From NCBI RefSeq assembly GCF_002192455.1, contig NZ_CP021744.1, positions 1,488,001-1,552,000 on the forward strand: 64,000 nucleotides of DNA, given 5' to 3'. The position numbers were made by a program, and so were the translations under genes. Source of the DNA: Streptomyces albireticuli. GTDB taxonomy: Bacteria > Actinomycetota > Actinomycetes > Streptomycetales > Streptomycetaceae. Shown here piece after piece: positions 8,549 through 15,861 of the stretch (positions are counted from its first letter, which is position 1; every line of letters begins with the position of its first letter). A model generated the notes under the pieces. The model was not told where the DNA came from. It worked only from the letters and a program-made list of their open reading frames with translations, and did no database searches.

Positions 8549-9117
8549 GCGAGGGCGAGCTGCTCGGCCCCGAGGAGGCCGCGCGCATCCGGGAGGCCAT
8601 CGCGGCCGCCGTCCTCGGCGCGCCGGACGGCCTGGCCGAATCGCTGGAGCACGACCCCGAGGGCTATCTCCGCCTGGTCGCCGCCACCCGGGCGGGCGCC
8701 GAGGAGACCAGCCGGCTGCTGCGCGAGGCCGTGCAGGGCGCACGGGCCGCGGGGCACAGCTGGGACACCGTGGGCCGCGTCCTGGGCGTGAGCCGGCAGG
8801 CCGCCCAGCAGCGGTTCTCCGGCAAGGGGCCCGGCCCGGACACCTCCGGCGCGGCGGAGCGCCGGGTGCTGACGCCGCTGACGGCGTTCGACGAGATGCA
8901 GGCGCTGGCCGAGGCGGGCCGGGACGGCTGGCAGCTGGTCGACTACGGCCCGCTGTTCCATGTGGTGGAGCGCTCCGGCCACCCCTGGGAGCACCGCCGG
9001 GTGCCGTTCGCCGTGGGCGGCCGGCACCGCCGGATGGAGAGCGAGGGGTGGACGCAGGTCGGCTCCGGCTCGTTCCCCTGGCGGTACTACAAGCGCCCGT
9101 CGAAGCGGGAGGACTGA
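8545..9117 (+). CDS. Helix-turn-helix protein of unknown function
   Basis: A 190-residue protein. Residues 1-65 are helical. A helix-turn-helix follows at about 73-93 (SWDTVGRVLGVSRQAAQQRF). The C-terminal 90 residues are rich in Trp, Tyr and Arg and match no family I can name. The LGVSRQAA recognition helix is the same as in the 74-residue protein at 11666, and both genes are driven by the same type of twin-operator promoter. It may bind those operators itself. Confidence 0.78.
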   Translation: MSEGELLGPEEAARIREAIAAAVLGAPDGLAESLEHDPEGYLRLVAATRAGAEETSRLLREAVQGARAAGHSWDTVGRVLGVSRQAAQQRFSGKGPGPDTSGAAERRVLTPLTAFDEMQALAEAGRDGWQLVDYGPLFHVVERSGHPWEHRRVPFAVGGRHRRMESEGWTQVGSGSFPWRYYKRPSKRED

Positions 9118-9161
9118 GGGGCGGTCCGGGCGGGCCCGCGGGCCCCGGGGGACGCGCCCGT

Positions 9162-9680
9162 TCAGAACAGCTCGGCCTGCTCCGGAGCCGCCACGCCGCG
9201 CTCGAAGGCGAGCAGCCTGCGCTTGCGGTCCAGCCCGCCGCCGTAGCCGGTGAGACCGCCGCCGGCGCCGATGACGCGGTGGCAGGGCACGATGATGCTG
9301 ACGGGGTTCTTGCCGTTGGCGAGGCCCACGGCGCGGGAGGCGCCGGGCGCCCCGATCCGGTCGGCGAGCTCGCCGTACGAGACGGTCGCGCCGTACGGGA
9401 TCTCCTGGAGGCCGGCCCAGACACGGCGCTGGAAGGGCGTGCCGTCCAGGCGCAGCGGGAGGTCGAAGCGGGTCGACTCGCCGGCGAAGTAGGCCGCGAG
9501 CTGGCGCAGCGTCCGCGTGAACGGTGTTTCGTCGCGCGGGCCGAAGGTCTCCTCGGCCGGGCGGTGGCGCTGGTCGGTCATGTACAGGCCGCTGAGGACG
9601 CCGTCGGTCGCGACGAGCGTGAGGGGGCCGTAGGGGCTGTCGATGACGGTGTGGACGCGGGATGCCGTCGTGTCGGACAT
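9162..9680 (-). CDS. ogt: Methylated-DNA--protein-cysteine methyltransferase
   Basis: Direct repair of O6-alkylguanine by transfer to its own cysteine. The acceptor motif IIVPCHRVIG is at about 130-139, with PYGATVSYGELA and NGKNPVS before it and GGGLDRKRRLLAFE after. At 172 residues it is the stand-alone Ogt type. It follows the Ada-AlkA gene by 79 bases on the same strand, forming an alkylation-repair pair. An acidic C-terminal tail ends EQAELF. Confidence 0.94.
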   Translation of the reverse strand: MSDTTASRVHTVIDSPYGPLTLVATDGVLSGLYMTDQRHRPAEETFGPRDETPFTRTLRQLAAYFAGESTRFDLPLRLDGTPFQRRVWAGLQEIPYGATVSYGELADRIGAPGASRAVGLANGKNPVSIIVPCHRVIGAGGGLTGYGGGLDRKRRLLAFERGVAAPEQAELF

Positions 9681-9759
9681 CGGGGGCGATCCTCTCTGCG
9701 GGGCGGCTCGCTCGGCGGGCGGCCGGACCGGTGGGGTCGGGGCGGTGGGTCGGGGCGGG

Positions 9760-11235
9760 TCAGTGGGCCGGCATGTGGTTGACGGCGTGGTCGTCGGCGG
9801 ACCAGAGGTACTGGACGGCGTAGGAGCGCCAGGGCCGCCAGGCGGCGGCGTGCCGGGTCAGCGCGCCCGGTGTCGAGGGCAGGCCGCGGGAGGCCGCTGC
9901 GCGCCGGACGCCGAGGTCCGTGGGGACGAAGGCGTCGGGGTCGCCGAGGGCCCGCATGGCGATGATCCCGGTGGTCCAGGGGCCCATGCCGGGGAGCTCC
10001 GCGAGCCGGGCGCGGGCCTCGGCCCGGTCGCTGCCGACGCCGAGGTCGAGCCCGCCGGTGGCGAGGGCGCGCACCAGGCCGACGACGGTGGCGCGGCGTC
10101 CGGCGGGCATGGCGAGGGCGGCGGGGTCGAGGCCGGAGAGCTCCCCGGCGGAGGGGAAGAGGTGCGTGAGCGTGCCGCCCAGGGGGTCGCGTACGGGCTG
10201 TCCGTGCGCGGTGACGAGCCGGGCGGCCAGGGTGCGGGCCGCGGCGGTCGAGACCTGCTGGCCGAGCACGGCCCGGACGGCGAACTCCGCCGGGTCGACG
10301 GTGCGCGGCACCCGCCGGCCGGGAGCCTTGGCGACGAGCGGTGCCAGCCGTTCGTCCGCGCCGAGGAGTTCGTCGACGGCCTCGGGGTCGGCGTCGAGGT
10401 CGAGGAGGCTCCGGCAGCGGCTGATGGCGCCCGCGAGGTCGCGCTGGTCGGTGAGGGCGAGGCGGCAGGCGATGTGGTCGGGGCGGGGGGCCAGGGCGAC
10501 GGCCCCGTGCCCGTACGGGAGGCGCAGGGTGCGGCGGTACGCGCCGTCGCGCCACTCCTCCACGCCGGGGACGGCCGTGGCGGCGAGGTGGCCGAAGAGG
10601 TTGTCGGGACACAGCGGTGCCCGGAAGGGCAGCCGGAGGGTGAGCACGCCGGGCGCGGCGGGCGGGCGGCCGTGGGCGGCGCGGGCGCGGAGCTCGGTCG
10701 GGGTGAGGGCGAAGACCTCGCGGACCGTCTCGTTGAAGGCGCGGATGGAGGAGAAGCCGGCCGCGAAGGCGGCGTCGGCCATGGGCAGGTCGCTGGTCTC
10801 GACGAGGAGGCGGGCGGTCTGGGCGCGCTGGGCGCGGGCGAGGGCGAGCGGGCCGGCGCCGAGTTCGGCGCGCAGCTGCCGCTCGATCTGGCGGGTGCTG
10901 TAGCCGAGGCGGGCGGCGAGGCCGGGGACGCCCTCGCGGTCGACGGTGCCGTCGCCGATGAGCCGCATGGCGCGGGCGACGAGGTCGGCCCGCTCGTTCC
11001 ACTGCGGCGAGCCGGGGCTGGCGTCGGGCCGGCAGCGCTTGCAGGCCCGGAAGCCGGCCTGCTGGGCGGCGGCAGCGCTGGGGTAGAAGGACATGTTCCG
11101 GTCCTTCGGCGGCACCGCCGGGCAGCTGGGGCGGCAGTAGATGCGGGTGGTGAGGACGGCGGTGAAGAACCATCCGTCGAAGCGCGCGTCGCGGGAGCGC
11201 ACCGCCCTGACGCAGCGGTCGAAGTCGGTGTACAT
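9760..11235 (-). CDS. Ada-AlkA fusion: alkylation sensor and 3-methyladenine glycosylase
   Basis: A three-part protein. The Ada zinc/Cys domain (MYTDFDRCVRAV, RIYCRPSCP, GFRACKRCRPD) spans about 1-75, where four cysteines bind zinc and accept methyl groups. An AraC-type helix-turn-helix spans about 85-180 (LGYSTRQIERQL). An AlkA-type DNA glycosylase fills the rest, with the Gly-Pro-Asp region at LPGMGPWTTGIIAMRALGDPD. It senses methylphosphotriesters and excises alkylated bases. ATG 11235 matches the usual N-terminus. The frame stays open to 11532 or 11586 as a Pro/Ala-rich stretch made of imperfect repeats, which I regard as upstream DNA or an optional disordered extension. Ogt follows in the same unit. 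A 58-bp internal segment recurs at 20055-20112. Confidence 0.93.
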   Translation of the reverse strand: MYTDFDRCVRAVRSRDARFDGWFFTAVLTTRIYCRPSCPAVPPKDRNMSFYPSAAAAQQAGFRACKRCRPDASPGSPQWNERADLVARAMRLIGDGTVDREGVPGLAARLGYSTRQIERQLRAELGAGPLALARAQRAQTARLLVETSDLPMADAAFAAGFSSIRAFNETVREVFALTPTELRARAAHGRPPAAPGVLTLRLPFRAPLCPDNLFGHLAATAVPGVEEWRDGAYRRTLRLPYGHGAVALAPRPDHIACRLALTDQRDLAGAISRCRSLLDLDADPEAVDELLGADERLAPLVAKAPGRRVPRTVDPAEFAVRAVLGQQVSTAAARTLAARLVTAHGQPVRDPLGGTLTHLFPSAGELSGLDPAALAMPAGRRATVVGLVRALATGGLDLGVGSDRAEARARLAELPGMGPWTTGIIAMRALGDPDAFVPTDLGVRRAAASRGLPSTPGALTRHAAAWRPWRSYAVQYLWSADDHAVNHMPAH

Positions 11236-11263
11236 GGGCAAGGGCCGGGCGGCGGTGGCGGAC

Positions 11264-11503
11264 GCCGCCGGTGCGGCGGGCACGGTTCCGGTACGGGGCG
11301 TACGGGCGCGGCCGGAGGCGGCGGGTGCCGCACCGGGGCCGGGCGTACGGGCGGTCCGGGCTTCGGGGCCGGGCGTACGGGCGGCCCCGGGCGTGGCGCG
11401 GGTCGCCGCCGGTGCGGCGGGCACGGCGCCGGGACGGGACCCAGGGGCACGGCCGGAAGCGGCGGGCGCGGCTCCGGGACCGGGCCTGCGGGCGGCTCCG
11501 GGC
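11264..11503. repeat. Imperfect direct repeat of about 98 bp upstream of ada-alkA
   Basis: 11264-11361 and 11405-11503 align along their whole length (both begin GCCGCCGGTGCGGCGGGCAC), with scattered substitutions. If translated they give a low-complexity Pro/Ala/Gly/Arg extension of the Ada protein. Confidence 0.7.
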
Positions 11504-11618
11504 GTGGCGGGCGCCGCTGACGTGGCTGACATGACTCCAGGATCGGCCGTTCGGGCGCTCCTGGCTCGCGGAATTCCGACACGCACCTCCGGCGGCCACG
11601 GATTCCGCCACCCGCCTC

Positions 11619-11662
11619 GTCAATCCAGATTGACACCCGCCTCGCCGTCACCCTAGGTTGAC
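11619..11662 (+). promoter_or_regulatory. Twin-operator leaderless promoter, copy B
   Basis: GTCAATCCAGATTGAC (11619-11634) and GTCACCCTAGGTTGAC (11647-11662), starting 28 bp apart as in copy A. TTGACA (11630-11635) and TAGGTT (11654-11659) make a good -35/-10 pair with an 18-bp spacer. The ATG at 11666 is 6 bases past the -10, so the transcript should begin at the start codon. The second site covers the -10. Confidence 0.75.
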
Positions 11663-11665
11663 GCC

Positions 11666-11890
11666 ATGGCCGGAACGGATGCGAACGACGCGGTCGCCAC
11701 CACCGAGGCCGCCATGAACAGCGATCCCCGCGTCGGGCTCCGCGCCGTCGCCGCACTGCGGCGGCTGGTGGAGCGCCTGGAGGTGCTCCAGGTCGACAGT
11801 GCCCGGCGGCAGGGCTGGTCCTGGGAAGAGATCGGGGCCGCGCTCGGCGTCAGCAGGCAGGCCGCCCACAAGAAGCACTCCAGGAGGTAG
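11666..11890 (+). CDS. Small helix-turn-helix DNA-binding protein
   Basis: A 74-residue protein. An N-terminal helix (VGLRAVAALRRLVERLEVLQ) is followed by a helix-turn-helix, WSWEEIGAALGVSRQAAHKK, and a basic SRR end. The recognition helix is the same as in the protein at 8545. No Shine-Dalgarno is visible, in agreement with the leaderless promoter. The stop is 3 bases before the Clp-N gene start, so the two are one operon. It is a likely autoregulator acting on the twin operators. Confidence 0.85.
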   Translation: MAGTDANDAVATTEAAMNSDPRVGLRAVAALRRLVERLEVLQVDSARRQGWSWEEIGAALGVSRQAAHKKHSRR

Positions 11891-11893
11891 GGA

Positions 11894-12553
11894 ATGTTCG
11901 AACGGTTCACCCTGAACGCGCGGATGACGATAATCCGGGCGCAGCAGGAGGCCCGCGAGCTGGGGCACCCGTGGATCGGCAGCGAGCACCTGATGCTCGG
12001 GCTGGTCGCGGAGAAGGAGGCTCCGCTCCTCGCCCTGGCACGGCTCGGCGTCACGTACGAGGCGTACCGGCCGGCGGTGCTCGCCGCCGCGGACGGGGGC
12101 CTCGGGCTGGCCGAGGAGGACCGGGAGTCCCTGACCGGCGCCGGCATCGACCTGGCCGCCGTGCGCGAGCACTTCCTGCGGACCCACGCGGCCGCCGCCC
12201 CCGCTCAGGCCACCGCCCCGGCCGCCGCCCCGGAGCCGGCGCGCCGGTGGCTGCCGTTCGGGCGCCGCAAGGCCGCCGCGCAGCAGGCGCCCGGCCCCGT
12301 GACCGCGTCGGTCGTGGTCCCGGGCCTCGCGCCCGACGCCCACCTCCCCTTCACCCCGCACGGCCAGCGGGCGCTGGACAGCGCCTCCAAGGTGATGCTG
12401 GAGCAGGTCGACGACCGCATCACGCTCGCGCACGTCGCGCTGGGCCTCCTCACCCCCGGGGACGAACTGCTCTCGCGGACCCTCCAGCGGGTGGGGACGG
12501 ACATCGAGCCGGTCCGCGCGGCGATCCTCGCCGACCTGGGGCAGGTGGCCTAA
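11894..12553 (+). CDS. Clp N-terminal-domain protein without ATPase
   Basis: A 219-residue protein with two Clp-N repeats, at about 1-80 (MFERFTLNARMTII, LGHPWIGSEHLMLGLV) and 115-215 (FTPHGQRALDSASKVM, ITLAHVALGLL). They are joined by an Ala/Pro linker. This is the substrate/adaptor-binding fold of ClpA/ClpC without the AAA+ modules. It could act as an adaptor, or as a competitor for Clp adaptors. It is co-expressed with the small helix-turn-helix protein 3 bases upstream (AGGAGG lies at that gene's stop). Confidence 0.88.
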   Translation: MFERFTLNARMTIIRAQQEARELGHPWIGSEHLMLGLVAEKEAPLLALARLGVTYEAYRPAVLAAADGGLGLAEEDRESLTGAGIDLAAVREHFLRTHAAAAPAQATAPAAAPEPARRWLPFGRRKAAAQQAPGPVTASVVVPGLAPDAHLPFTPHGQRALDSASKVMLEQVDDRITLAHVALGLLTPGDELLSRTLQRVGTDIEPVRAAILADLGQVA

Positions 12554-12654
12554 GGCCCGTTGCGGGAGGGGAACCGCTCGTGGAGGATCGCGCTCGTGGG
12601 GCGTGGTGACTCCGGGGCGGCCCCCGTTCCGGAGCGAGGCGGAGGAGCGGTCCC

Positions 12655-13245
12655 GTGCGCGTCGTCGTCAGCGAGTTCATGAGCCTGGACGGCGTCGTGC
12701 AGGCGCCGGGCGGCCCCGGCGAGGACACCGACGGGGGCTTCGCCCACGGCGGCTGGTCGCACCCGTTCTTCGATCCGGAGGTGGTGGGCGGCGCGTTCGA
12801 CGACGCGCTGTCCAGGGCCGGCGCGCTGCTGTTCGGCCGCCGCACCTGGCAGACGATGGCGGCCGCGTGGCCCGAGCGGGCCGGCGACCCGTTCGCCGAC
12901 CGGATGAACGCCCTCCCGAAGTACGTCGTCTCCCGGACCCTCAGCGACGCCGAGCTGACGTGGGACCACACGACGCGCGTCCCGGGCGACGAGGCGGTCG
13001 CCCGGATCCGCGGACTGCGCGCGGACGCCGGGGCCGACCTGCTGGTCATGGGCAGCGCGATGCTGGTGCGGACGCTGCTGGTGGAGGGGCTGGTGGACGA
13101 GCTGCGGCTGGTGGTGATGCCGGTGTTGCTGGGCGGGGGGAAGTCGGTCTTTCCGGGGGACGGGGGGTTGCGGGGGCTGGAGCTGGTGTCTGTGGTGACG
13201 AGTGGGGCGGGTGTGAATGTGTGCCGGTACCGGGTGCGGCGGTAG
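12655..13245 (+). CDS. Dihydrofolate reductase/RibD-C-family protein
   Basis: A 196-residue protein of the RibD C-terminal/DHFR-like fold: MRVVVSEFMSLDGVVQAPGGP at the N-terminus, LLFGRRTWQTMA, KYVVSRTLSD, DLLVMGSAMLVRTLL and LVVMPVLLGGGKSVF. Members are NADPH-binding reductases of mostly unknown substrate. GTG 12655 is preceded by GGAGGAGCGG. It is a single gene that ends ahead of the large inverted repeat. Confidence 0.88.
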   Translation: MRVVVSEFMSLDGVVQAPGGPGEDTDGGFAHGGWSHPFFDPEVVGGAFDDALSRAGALLFGRRTWQTMAAAWPERAGDPFADRMNALPKYVVSRTLSDAELTWDHTTRVPGDEAVARIRGLRADAGADLLVMGSAMLVRTLLVEGLVDELRLVVMPVLLGGGKSVFPGDGGLRGLELVSVVTSGAGVNVCRYRVRR

Positions 13246-13264
13246 CGGGGCGTGGTGGGGTGCG

Positions 13265-13458
13265 GGTGCGCCTGCGGCGGGCCTTTTCCCCACCCCGCCC
13301 CTTCCCGTAACCGGGGCTCCGCCCCGGACCCCGGTCCTGACTTCAGCCCGTCCGGCGTTTGAGGACACCGCGCGTCAGCGCGGAAAAGGGGGCCTGGGGG
13401 CGAAGCCCCCGGTTACGGGAAGGGGCGGGTAGGGGAAAAGGCCCGCCGCAGGCGCACC
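13265..13458. repeat. Large imperfect inverted repeat between convergent genes
   Basis: Arms 13265-13325 and 13397-13458 are about 60 bp each and pair with only a few mismatches (left arm starts GGTGCGCCTGCGGCGGGCC). They enclose about 71 bases that include the 50-bp dispersed repeat. It fills most of the 220-bp gap between the DHFR-like and FAD-oxidoreductase genes and probably terminates both. Part of the right arm (CCCGCCGCAGGCGC) also appears at 5749-5762. Confidence 0.85.
13343..13392. repeat. 50-bp dispersed repeat, copy 2
   Basis: Identical over 50 bases to 5665-5714. It forms the loop of the large inverted repeat at 13265-13458. Confidence 0.93.
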
Positions 13459-13465
13459 CCGCACC

Positions 13466-14875
13466 TCACTGCCCCCGGCACAACCACCGCCAGACCGCCC
13501 GAGCAGCATGCCGCCCACACATCCCGTGCACCCCCGGCCCCGGCGGCGTGGCCGAAGAGCACAGGAACACCGCCGGATGCGCCGTCGCGTACGGCACCCG
13601 CGCCAACCGGGGCCGGATCACCAGCCGCAGCCCCGCCGTCGAGCCCGTGTTGATGTCCCCGCCCACATAGTTCGCGTTGCGGGCCGCCAGCTCCGGCGGC
13701 CCCGCCGTGGCGCGGGCCAGGACCAGGTCGCGGAAACCGGGGGCGAAGCGCTCGATCTGACGCTCGATCACCTCGGTGGCGTCGCCCTCCCAGCCGTGCG
13801 GCACATGGCCGTAGACCCAGAAGGTGTGCTTGCCCTCCGGCGCGCGGCTGGGGTCGACGAGGCTGGGCTGCGCGGTGATGAGGAAGGGGACCTCGGGGTC
13901 GCGGCCGCGCAGGGCGGCGCCGAGGGACGCGTCGATCTCCTCGTACGTCGGGCCGACGTGCACCGTGCCGGCCCGGCGGGCCTGCTCCGAGGTCCACGGC
14001 ACGGGCCCGCTCAGCGCGTAATCGATCTTGAAGACGCTGGGGCCGTAGCGGAAGCGGCGGTAGGCGTCGCCGAGCCCGGCGATCCGGGCGAGGGCCGTGG
14101 GCGAGGTGTCGAAGACGTAGGCGCGGGCGGGCGGCAGGTCGTCCAGGCGCTTGACCTCGAAGCAGGTGTGGACGGTGCCGCCCTCCTCGCGCAGGTACGA
14201 GGCGAGGGCGTCGGCCACCGCCTGCGCCCCGCCGCGCGGCACCGGCCAGCCGCCCGCGTGCGCGGCGAGCGCGAAGAGCAGGGCCATGCCGCCGGTGCCG
14301 ATGCCGGTGAGCGGCCCGATGCCGTGCGCGGCGAGGCCCGCGAACATCGCGCGCGCCTTGGGGTCGCGGAAGCGGCGGGTGAGCAGGGCCGCGGGCTGGG
14401 CGGCGGACAGCCCGAAGCGGGCGTACAGCACGGGGTCGGCCGGCAGGCCCGCCCAGGCCGGGCGCAGGAAGTCGGTCGCCACCGTCTCCCAGCGGCCGTG
14501 GAAGGGCGCGACCAGGCGGCGGTACGCCCCGGCGTCGCGCGGGCCGAGGGAGAGCGCCGTCTCCCCCACGCCCCGGGCGAGGACCGCGGCCGTCCCGTCG
14601 GGGAAGGGGTGGGCCATGGGCAGCCCGGGGTGCAGCCAGCGCAGGCCGTGGCGGGCCAGGGGCATCCCCGTGAAGGCGGGCGAGCCGGCGCCGAGCGGGT
14701 GCACGGCGGAGCACGGGTCGTGGCGGAAGCCGGGGAGCGTGAGCTCCTCGGTCCGTGCCCCGCCGCCGACCGCCGCCGCGGCCTCGAACACCTCGACGGA
14801 CAGACCACGGCGGGCCAGTTCCACTGCGGCGGTCAGACCGTTCGGTCCGGCGCCTACGACGACCGCGTCGAGCAT
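13466..14875 (-). CDS. FAD-dependent oxidoreductase, phytoene-desaturase-like
   Basis: A 469-residue protein. The N-terminal dinucleotide site [20 protein letters not shown] is followed by [18 protein letters not shown], the FAD-binding pattern of the CrtI/NAD(P)-oxidoreductase group. A C-terminal N-x-N-x-x-GGD segment ([12 protein letters not shown]) is typical of the subgroup found in actinobacteria. The substrate is unknown, and there are no carotenoid genes nearby. ATG 14875 starts the Rossmann strand directly. The inositol-phosphatase gene ends 38 bases upstream on the same strand, so the two may be co-transcribed. Confidence 0.88.
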   Translation of the reverse strand: MLDAVVVGAGPNGLTAAVELARRGLSVEVFEAAAAVGGGARTEELTLPGFRHDPCSAVHPLGAGSPAFTGMPLARHGLRWLHPGLPMAHPFPDGTAAVLARGVGETALSLGPRDAGAYRRLVAPFHGRWETVATDFLRPAWAGLPADPVLYARFGLSAAQPAALLTRRFRDPKARAMFAGLAAHGIGPLTGIGTGGMALLFALAAHAGGWPVPRGGAQAVADALASYLREEGGTVHTCFEVKRLDDLPPARAYVFDTSPTALARIAGLGDAYRRFRYGPSVFKIDYALSGPVPWTSEQARRAGTVHVGPTYEEIDASLGAALRGRDPEVPFLITAQPSLVDPSRAPEGKHTFWVYGHVPHGWEGDATEVIERQIERFAPGFRDLVLARATAGPPELAARNANYVGGDINTGSTAGLRLVIRPRLARVPYATAHPAVFLCSSATPPGPGVHGMCGRHAARAVWRWLCRGQ

Positions 14876-14913
14876 GGTGGGCACCGGACGCACTCCCCTC
14901 GTCCCTGGCGGGG

Positions 14914-15741
14914 TCAGCCGGCGGACGCCAGCAGCCCCAGGATATGCCGGAGCGTCAGCTCGTCCCGGGCGGCCGCGAAGGGCAGGGCGTTGCCCCCGGC
15001 GATCCGGAACGGCTCGCCCGCGACCGTGGCGCTCGCCCCGCCCGCCTCGGCGACGAGCAGCAGCCCGGCGGCGTGGTCCCAGGCGTTCTCCCACGAGAAG
15101 GCGAGTCCCGCGAGGGTGCCGCGGGCCACGTTCAGGTACTCCAGGCCGGCGGAGCCGCAGGGGCGCGGGGCGATGCCTTCGGTGCTCAGGGCGCCCAGGA
15201 CGCGCTTCTGCTCGTCGTCGGTGAAGTCGTAGTGCGATATCGCCACTTCCAGCGGCGCGCCGGGCTCGGGCGAGCCGGAGCGCAGCCGCTCGCCGCCCAG
15301 CCAGGCGCCGCCGCCCCGGCGGGCCGTCGCCATCAGGTCCAGGGCGGGGGCGTACGTCCAGGAGGCGAGGAGCTCGCCGCGGTGGGCCAGGCAGACCAGG
15401 GTCGCGAAGCCGGGGTCGCCGTGGACGAACTGCCGGGTGCCGTCGACCGGGTCGACGATCCAGACCGGGTCGTCGCCGCGCAGGGCGTCGAGCACGCCCG
15501 GATCGGCGTGCACGGCCTCCTCGCCCACCACCACCGAGCCGGGCAGGAGCGTCGTGAGGGAGGCCGTGAGGTGCTCCTCGGCGAGCCGGTCGGCGACGGT
15601 CACCAGGTCGTGCGGGCCGTTCTTCTCGACGATCTCGTGCGCGGCGAGCTGCCGGAAACGCGGCACGATCTCGGCGGCGGCCGCCTTGCGGACCGCCTCC
15701 TCGACGTCGTTCAGTCCACCTGCGAGAAATTCATCGATCAT
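14914..15741 (-). CDS. Inositol-monophosphatase-family phosphatase
   Basis: A 275-residue Mg-dependent sugar/inositol phosphatase. Metal-site motifs are present: GEEAVH (about 73), [19 protein letters not shown] (about 92-110) and [15 protein letters not shown] (about 215-230). The N-terminus (residues 1-40) carries [16 protein letters not shown]. Possible substrates are inositol-1-phosphate, histidinol phosphate and 3'-phosphoadenosine phosphate; sequence alone does not decide. It lies upstream of the FAD oxidoreductase on the same strand. Confidence 0.9.
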   Translation of the reverse strand: MIDEFLAGGLNDVEEAVRKAAAAEIVPRFRQLAAHEIVEKNGPHDLVTVADRLAEEHLTASLTTLLPGSVVVGEEAVHADPGVLDALRGDDPVWIVDPVDGTRQFVHGDPGFATLVCLAHRGELLASWTYAPALDLMATARRGGGAWLGGERLRSGSPEPGAPLEVAISHYDFTDDEQKRVLGALSTEGIAPRPCGSAGLEYLNVARGTLAGLAFSWENAWDHAAGLLLVAEAGGASATVAGEPFRIAGGNALPFAAARDELTLRHILGLLASAG

Positions 15742-15861
15742 ACGTCCATCGAACCACGCCCCACCGACAATCGGGGGCGCGGCGGTGGCCTCACCGTGTC
15801 CCGGAGGTGAACGGCTCGCCCCGCGCGCCGCCCGGCCCTCTCGGGACCCTCAGGGTTCCCG

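Noticed and set aside
13265..13458. Possible insertion sequence with terminal inverted repeats
   Set aside because: Only about 71 bases lie between the arms, with no transposase and no target duplication that I can see. Kept as a repeat only.
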